Shown: positions 5,118-8,893 of the stretch, piece by piece | How positions within the stretch are numbered: position 1 is the stretch's first letter | How the letters are laid out: each line of letters begins with the position of its first letter | Assembly: GCA_016215705.1 (NCBI GenBank) | Contig: JACRIR010000026.1 | Span: 1 to 8,893 of the forward strand | DNA: 8,893 nucleotides | Source: Candidatus Poribacteria bacterium | Lineage (GTDB): Bacteria > Abyssobacteria > SURF-5 | Direction of reading: 5' to 3' | Position numbers and translations under genes: made by a program | Notes under the pieces: generated by a model | Seen by the model: the letters and a program-made list of their open reading frames with translations, nothing else | The model's database searches: none | Told to the model about the DNA's origin: nothing

Positions 5118-5215
5118 GGTTTGGATTCTTCTTCCTTGGACAAGAGTGATCGAAAACTTGCAATCCGGAATTGGAACACTCGTGCCGTTGGTAATCTGAA
5201 TCTTCTGGCGTGAGC

Positions 5216-6739
5216 ATGGAAAAAGCTATTTCAAAAGAACGTGCTTCCGGGCGCGGCCGGCTCTATCGCACCATGGTCTCTGTCGAGACCTCATTGGTGT
5301 TCCTTGCCCTGTTCGCCTTCCTGTTCTTTGTCGGAACGGTTTTCCCGCAAAGCACCGAACCGGATAGCCTGGATGCGTACCGCGAAGCCGGCGGAAAACT
5401 TGCGTGGCTGGTGGGCGGCTTGCGGCTCCTGGACCTGTTCCATTCATGGTATTTCGCCCTCATAGCAGCCGTCTTCGCGCTCCACCTTTTTCTCTGCTCT
5501 CTTCACCGGCTTGGCGTGTTGCGGCGAAGGCACGTGTTCCGCCTGTTCACGCGCGAGGACTTGTTGCAGCGAGACCATTCGTTCTCAGTGGCCTGCGCGA
5601 CTGAAGCATCTCCCGCGAACATGGAGAAGACGCTCAGACGCATCGGATTCAGGCGGATCAGATATTTCTCTGAAGATGCCCACGTGAAAAGAGTGGTCTC
5701 CGAGAGAGGGCTGCCCTACCGGTGGATATCATGGCTCTATCATGTTTGCATCCTGCTGGCGCTCGGTGGATTCTGCGTCTCGTATCTCTGCGCTTTCGAG
5801 GGTGATCTCACGATTCCCGTCGGCGGCAAGAAGTCAGTAGCGTTGAGATCGCTTTCCACAAAATGGAGTCACCTTCTGAACTTGCTTGGCTTGCGACCGG
5901 ACGCGCGCGCGCGGCACGTCGAGATCGAGCTTGAACGCTTTATTACTGAATACACCCAAAAGCCCACCCTTCAATATCCCGATGAACCCGCTGAACGCCT
6001 GTCAACCGCTTGGGGACTAAATCACGCCCCGATTGCCTACTGGCTCACAGCGGACTCATTTTACCCTCGTGACTGGTTCAGTATCCTCAAGGTTTATGAA
6101 AACGGCAAACTCATTCGGAAGAAGAAAATTGAAGTGAACGATCCCCTCCGTTATGGCGGCCTCACGTTCTATCAAGCAGCCTATGACTATGCGTTCGACC
6201 TGCAAGTCGGCGATGATACCCTCCTGGGTATTCAGGCTGAGACACCTTTCATGATACCGCAAATGGAAGGTGAGTTTCGCCTCAAAACCCCGCGATTGGG
6301 ATCCCTTTTCAGGCGCGACGGCTCAATCCAAATATTACTTCCTTCTGCCAAGCTTCAGCACCGTCCGCCCGAGGACGCTCCCGATAGATCGCCCGATAGT
6401 CCTCCCGCCGGAAACAGCGCCCGCCCCTGGAATACCGTCGCCGAGCTTTCGCTCGGGACTACAACCGAAGCCATGCACATGAACATGCGGCTCGACAATC
6501 TCAGGGAAAGCAGCGTCCTCAGCTACCGATATGATCCCGCTGTCCCCGTCCTTTGGCTTGCCACAACCTTGCTCATGGTCGCGATGGCCGTCCGAATATA
6601 TCTGCCCTGGTACCAAGTCCGCTGCCACGCCGACAACACAACCGGCCGAACCGTCATCACTGTCAGCCTGCGGCTGGTCGGCCTCTTCACCCGCCCCGAA
6701 ATCCTAAAAAGGAAACTCTGCGACGCCTTCCGCGAGTAG
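5216..6739 (+). CDS. resB: ResB/Ccs1-family cytochrome c biogenesis protein
   Basis: A 507-residue membrane protein of System II cytochrome c maturation. In this system ResB (Ccs1/CcsB) works with ResC/CcsA to carry haem across the membrane and attach it to CXXCH motifs of apocytochromes. Membrane segment 1 (about 21-42) ends in the family signature GTVFPQS. Segment 2 (78-97) follows HSWYF and contains ALHLFLC. Segment 3 (about 170-191) carries H176. A large extracytoplasmic domain (about 192-440) includes RYGGLTFYQAAYDYAF, the typical ResB motif, and segment 4 is at 445-463. Length and topology fit the family. The partner ccsA/resC, which often follows, is absent from the window. A GTG two codons upstream (5210) is an alternative start. 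Neither start has a clear Shine-Dalgarno. The gene implies a respiratory organism using c-type cytochromes. Confidence 0.87.
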   Translation: MEKAISKERASGRGRLYRTMVSVETSLVFLALFAFLFFVGTVFPQSTEPDSLDAYREAGGKLAWLVGGLRLLDLFHSWYFALIAAVFALHLFLCSLHRLGVLRRRHVFRLFTREDLLQRDHSFSVACATEASPANMEKTLRRIGFRRIRYFSEDAHVKRVVSERGLPYRWISWLYHVCILLALGGFCVSYLCAFEGDLTIPVGGKKSVALRSLSTKWSHLLNLLGLRPDARARHVEIELERFITEYTQKPTLQYPDEPAERLSTAWGLNHAPIAYWLTADSFYPRDWFSILKVYENGKLIRKKKIEVNDPLRYGGLTFYQAAYDYAFDLQVGDDTLLGIQAETPFMIPQMEGEFRLKTPRLGSLFRRDGSIQILLPSAKLQHRPPEDAPDRSPDSPPAGNSARPWNTVAELSLGTTTEAMHMNMRLDNLRESSVLSYRYDPAVPVLWLATTLLMVAMAVRIYLPWYQVRCHADNTTGRTVITVSLRLVGLFTRPEILKRKLCDAFRE

Positions 6740-6849
6740 GCGGGCATCAGTCCTCAGGATATTTCTTTGAATCGAACACGCTGTTTCGCAGAAATGGCCG
6801 CACTGACATAAAACGTGGACTTGCTTTGCGTAGCGTCTCCAAGAAACGC

Positions 6850-6878
6850 TTGTTATCATCGGTTGTTTCGGCTATAAT
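6850..6878 (+). promoter_or_regulatory. Sigma70-type promoter for the phosphomannomutase gene
   Basis: TTGTTA (6850-6855), a 17-base spacer and TATAAT (6873-6878) make the best promoter match in the window. The leader would be about 75 bases. The gap 6740-6960 holds nothing else I can name. Confidence 0.6.
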
Positions 6879-6960
6879 TATTAAGCAAATATGGTCAAAT
6901 AGTTTTCGGACACACTTCCACTGGACAAATCCACGAAATTGTTGTGACAGGGGATTCGAC

Positions 6961-8475
6961 ATGAGATGGGATATAAGTAGCCATGTTCCGGACAACTCCT
7001 TTGAATACTTCGAAAAGACTCTTATGACGGATAACGGTTTTCGCGAGTATGATGTGCGTTGGTTGATAGGAAAGGAAGTCAATCCCAACGGTTTTGTCGT
7101 ACTTGGGAGGGCCTATGGGACTTTTGCGTTGGAAGTGCTGAAAGAAAAGAGAGTTGTTGTAGGACACGATTTCAGGTCCTACAGTCAGGCCTTTTGCCAT
7201 TCGCTCATAATCGGCCTTCTCTCCACTGGCATAAACGTCGTAGACGTTGGAATGTTGCTGACCCCTATGCTGTATTTCGCGCAGCATCACTTGAACACCA
7301 AGGCTGGTTTGATGGTAACGGCCAGTCACAATGAGAATGGCTGGACAGGAATTAAAGTAGCGGATGGCCTATCCTCAACACTCGGACCCGAAGGGATCCA
7401 AGCCTTCAAAAAGACTGCAAAACAGGGAGTTTTCCGGGAAGGAAGCGGGAAATACGAATCCTACGAAGGCATTTTTGACGCCTATGTGGCAGACATCCTC
7501 AAAGGTGGAAAACTGCGTAGCAAGCACAAAGTGGTCCTGGCGACCGGCAATGGCACGGCAGGACGGTTTGGCCCGAGGGTGCTCAGGGAGCTTGGATGTG
7601 AAGTCATCGAGCTTGATTGCACCCCTGATTGGAATTTCCCCCACCATAACCCGAATCCCGAAGATGTCGCCTTCTTGCACAGTATAAGCGCAGCGACTCT
7701 AAAACACGGCGCTCACCTCGGAATAGGTCTTGATGGTGATGGTGACAGAATAGGTGTTGTCGACGGAAAAGGGAGAGAGATTTTCGCCGACAAACTTGGT
7801 TTGCTGATAGCCCGATCCATTTGCCCCAAGCATCCAGGGCGAGCAGTGGTCATAGACGTCAAGAGTACAGGTCTTTATCAAGACGATCCCATACTTCGCC
7901 AGACAAAAGCGAATGTTGTGATCTGGAAGACAGGACACTCCTACATAAAAGCAAAAGTGGCCGAAACCAATGCCATTGCCGGATTTGAGAAAAGCGGCCA
8001 CTGGTTCTTCAATGAGCCTTACGGGCGTGGATATGACGACGCCGTTGTATCGGCAGTGCAGTTGCTTCGGTTCCTTGATGAAGCGGACGCTCCATTGTCG
8101 GAATTGGTAGACGCCTTGCCCAAGACTTGGCAATCTCCCACTCTTGGCCCCTTTTGTCCCGACGAGATCAAATACAACGTTGTTAAAGGACTAATAGAGC
8201 AATACAAGAAAGACAAGGAGGCGGCCACCTTAATTGGGGGCTTCCGGATAAAGGACCTAATCACGGTAAACGGGATTCGTTTCGTCCTGGAAGATGATAG
8301 CTGGGGACTAATCCGGGCATCCTCAAATAAGCCCTCTCTCGTTTTGGTCGCCGAATCGCGCACCTCAGAAGATCAGCTTTACGATATTATGGAGCACATC
8401 CAGAAAAGACTGGACGAGACCGGCAAAATCGGCAAATATGATCAGCAAATGCCCAAGCGTCCATCAGGAAAGTAG
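6961..8475 (+). CDS. Phosphomannomutase/phosphoglucomutase
   Basis: A 504-residue cytoplasmic alpha-D-phosphohexomutase. This family swaps phosphate between C6 and C1 of mannose or glucose through a phosphoserine, feeding GDP-mannose, UDP-glucose and surface polysaccharide synthesis. All four family motifs are visible: FREYDVRW near the N-terminus (27-34), the phosphoserine loop TASHNENGWTGIK (S122 catalytic), the metal loop DGDGDR (258-263), the sugar loop FEKSGH (342-347; usually GEMSGH) and the phosphate loop ESRTSE (465-470). It is somewhat longer than the usual 450-470 residues. The open frame runs back into ResB (to 6553), but the ATG at 6961 has AGGGG (6949-6953) seven bases upstream, a promoter before it, and starts the recognisable fold. 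The EKSGH type fits dual PMM/PGM enzymes, but the sequence cannot settle mannose versus glucose preference. No sugar-nucleotide genes are adjacent. Confidence 0.92.
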   Translation: MRWDISSHVPDNSFEYFEKTLMTDNGFREYDVRWLIGKEVNPNGFVVLGRAYGTFALEVLKEKRVVVGHDFRSYSQAFCHSLIIGLLSTGINVVDVGMLLTPMLYFAQHHLNTKAGLMVTASHNENGWTGIKVADGLSSTLGPEGIQAFKKTAKQGVFREGSGKYESYEGIFDAYVADILKGGKLRSKHKVVLATGNGTAGRFGPRVLRELGCEVIELDCTPDWNFPHHNPNPEDVAFLHSISAATLKHGAHLGIGLDGDGDRIGVVDGKGREIFADKLGLLIARSICPKHPGRAVVIDVKSTGLYQDDPILRQTKANVVIWKTGHSYIKAKVAETNAIAGFEKSGHWFFNEPYGRGYDDAVVSAVQLLRFLDEADAPLSELVDALPKTWQSPTLGPFCPDEIKYNVVKGLIEQYKKDKEAATLIGGFRIKDLITVNGIRFVLEDDSWGLIRASSNKPSLVLVAESRTSEDQLYDIMEHIQKRLDETGKIGKYDQQMPKRPSGK

Positions 8476-8483
8476 GCTTCCAA

Positions 8484-8527
8484 ATATATGTCCTCTGGTA
8501 TCCTAACGGATGTCACTACACATATAT
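8484..8527. repeat. Nested inverted repeats after the phosphomannomutase
   Basis: ATATATGT (8484-8491) pairs with ACATATAT (8520-8527), and centred inside them ATCC (8500-8503) pairs with GGAT (8508-8511) around TAAC. The start is nine bases after the stop. There is no U-tract and the outer arms are all weak pairs, so terminator function is doubtful. A protein-binding palindrome or chance are alternatives. Confidence 0.35.
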
Positions 8528-8543
8528 GCACGCAGGAATATCT

Positions 8544-8701
8544 GACGAGCCCCCGGTCCTCGTCATGAGGTTCGAGGCCACGAGTGAGAAGCCGCGATGA
8601 AATCAGACGCTTGGTCAAGGGTGAGTTAAGGAAAGAGAGAGAGAAGAGAAACAAGAAGTAAGGCTCGTGGTTTCTTGTCGTTGGATACCCGCCTTCGCGG
8701 G
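8544..8701. repeat. Spacer hairpins before the last gene
   Basis: The 287-base gap 8476-8762 has no credible gene. A stem GACGAG (8549-8554) / CTCGTC (8564-8569 region) lies near its start, a purine-rich run of GAGAGA type lies near 8631-8665, and CCCGC-CTTC-GCGGG (8688-8701) sits in gatacccgccttcgcggga, a hairpin wording that recurs in intergenic DNA of many bacteria. None has a T-run. Confidence 0.45.
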
Positions 8702-8762
8702 ATTGATAAGAGCAACCAAATTTCGTCATCATTTCCAGCGCTGTTAGGGAGAAGGAGAAACC

Positions 8763-8893
8763 ATGTTCAAGACACGCATAACCGAGATGTTGGGAATAGA
8801 GTATCCAATCCTGGCCGGCGGCATGCAATGGCTGAGTAGAGCGGAGTTTGTTTCGGCTGTTTCCGAGGCGGGGGGGCTTGGCTTCATCACGGC
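8763..8893 (+). CDS. Nitronate monooxygenase-family protein, 5' part only
   Basis: Only the first 43 codons are in the window and the frame is open at the right edge. The start MFKTRITEMLGIEYPILAGG, then MQWLSRAEFVSAVSEAGGLG, is typical of the FMN-dependent nitronate monooxygenase/2-nitropropane dioxygenase family, a TIM barrel that also includes the enoyl-ACP reductase FabK. The PIL-GGM segment forms the first FMN-contacting strand, and AVSEAGGLGFIT is the following helix and turn. Oxidation of alkyl nitronates is the named activity, but many family members have other, unknown substrates, and this fragment cannot separate them. AGGAG (8753-8757) lies five bases before the ATG and supports the start. 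It is 287 bases from the phosphomannomutase, so it is probably a separate transcription unit. Confidence 0.85.
   Translation, partial: MFKTRITEMLGIEYPILAGGMQWLSRAEFVSAVSEAGGLGFIT

Noticed and set aside
6553-6960. N-terminal extension of the phosphomannomutase frame into ResB
   Set aside because: It overlaps ResB coding sequence in another frame and the promoter at 6850-6878, has low-complexity residues, and the ATG at 6961 has an RBS and begins the fold.
8442-8828. Minus-strand ORF of 128 residues in the last spacer
   Set aside because: It reads through hairpins and a purine tract, overlaps both flanking genes, and shows no motif.

Overview
The window looks like chromosomal DNA of an uncultured, probably Gram-negative bacterium with roughly balanced GC. 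The signs are strong Shine-Dalgarno sites (GGAGG, GGAGGTGA, AGGAGG), a predicted lipoprotein, a twin-arginine signal remnant, a System II cytochrome c biogenesis protein and REP-like intergenic palindromes. I cannot place it to phylum. About three quarters of the bases are coding, which is low for a bacterium. The rest is repeat-rich spacer.

Layout. 1-275 is a spacer with composite repeat A. 276-998 and 1126-1764 are two class I SAM-dependent methyltransferases on +, the second followed by a terminator-like hairpin. 1941-2426 is a small predicted lipoprotein. 2427-2766 is a spacer with composite repeat B, largely inverted. 2767-3498 is a stand-alone SagB-type nitroreductase. 3499-3828 separates convergent genes and is bounded by a near-perfect 35-bp purine-rich inverted repeat. 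3829-4656 is a short-chain dehydrogenase on -. 4657-5215 holds a broken gene start (RBS, ATG and Tat motif) that runs into composite repeat C, then a promoter. 5216-6739 is a ResB/Ccs1 cytochrome c biogenesis protein. 6961-8475 is a phosphomannomutase/phosphoglucomutase with a good sigma70-type promoter. 8476-8762 is a hairpin-containing spacer. From 8763 to the right edge is the first part of a nitronate monooxygenase-like gene.

The genes do not form a recognisable pathway. Each is separated by about 110-560 bases of spacer, most have their own RBS or promoter, and their functions are unrelated. I see no operon, defence island, CRISPR array, tRNA, rRNA, transposase or integrase. The most unusual content is the spacers: a mosaic of small hairpin modules recurring three times. 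One module is a GTAG-led hairpin with four copies, one carrying a compensatory base-pair change, which resembles the REP sequences mobilised by RAYT transposases. One composite copy appears to have replaced most of a Tat-exported protein gene.
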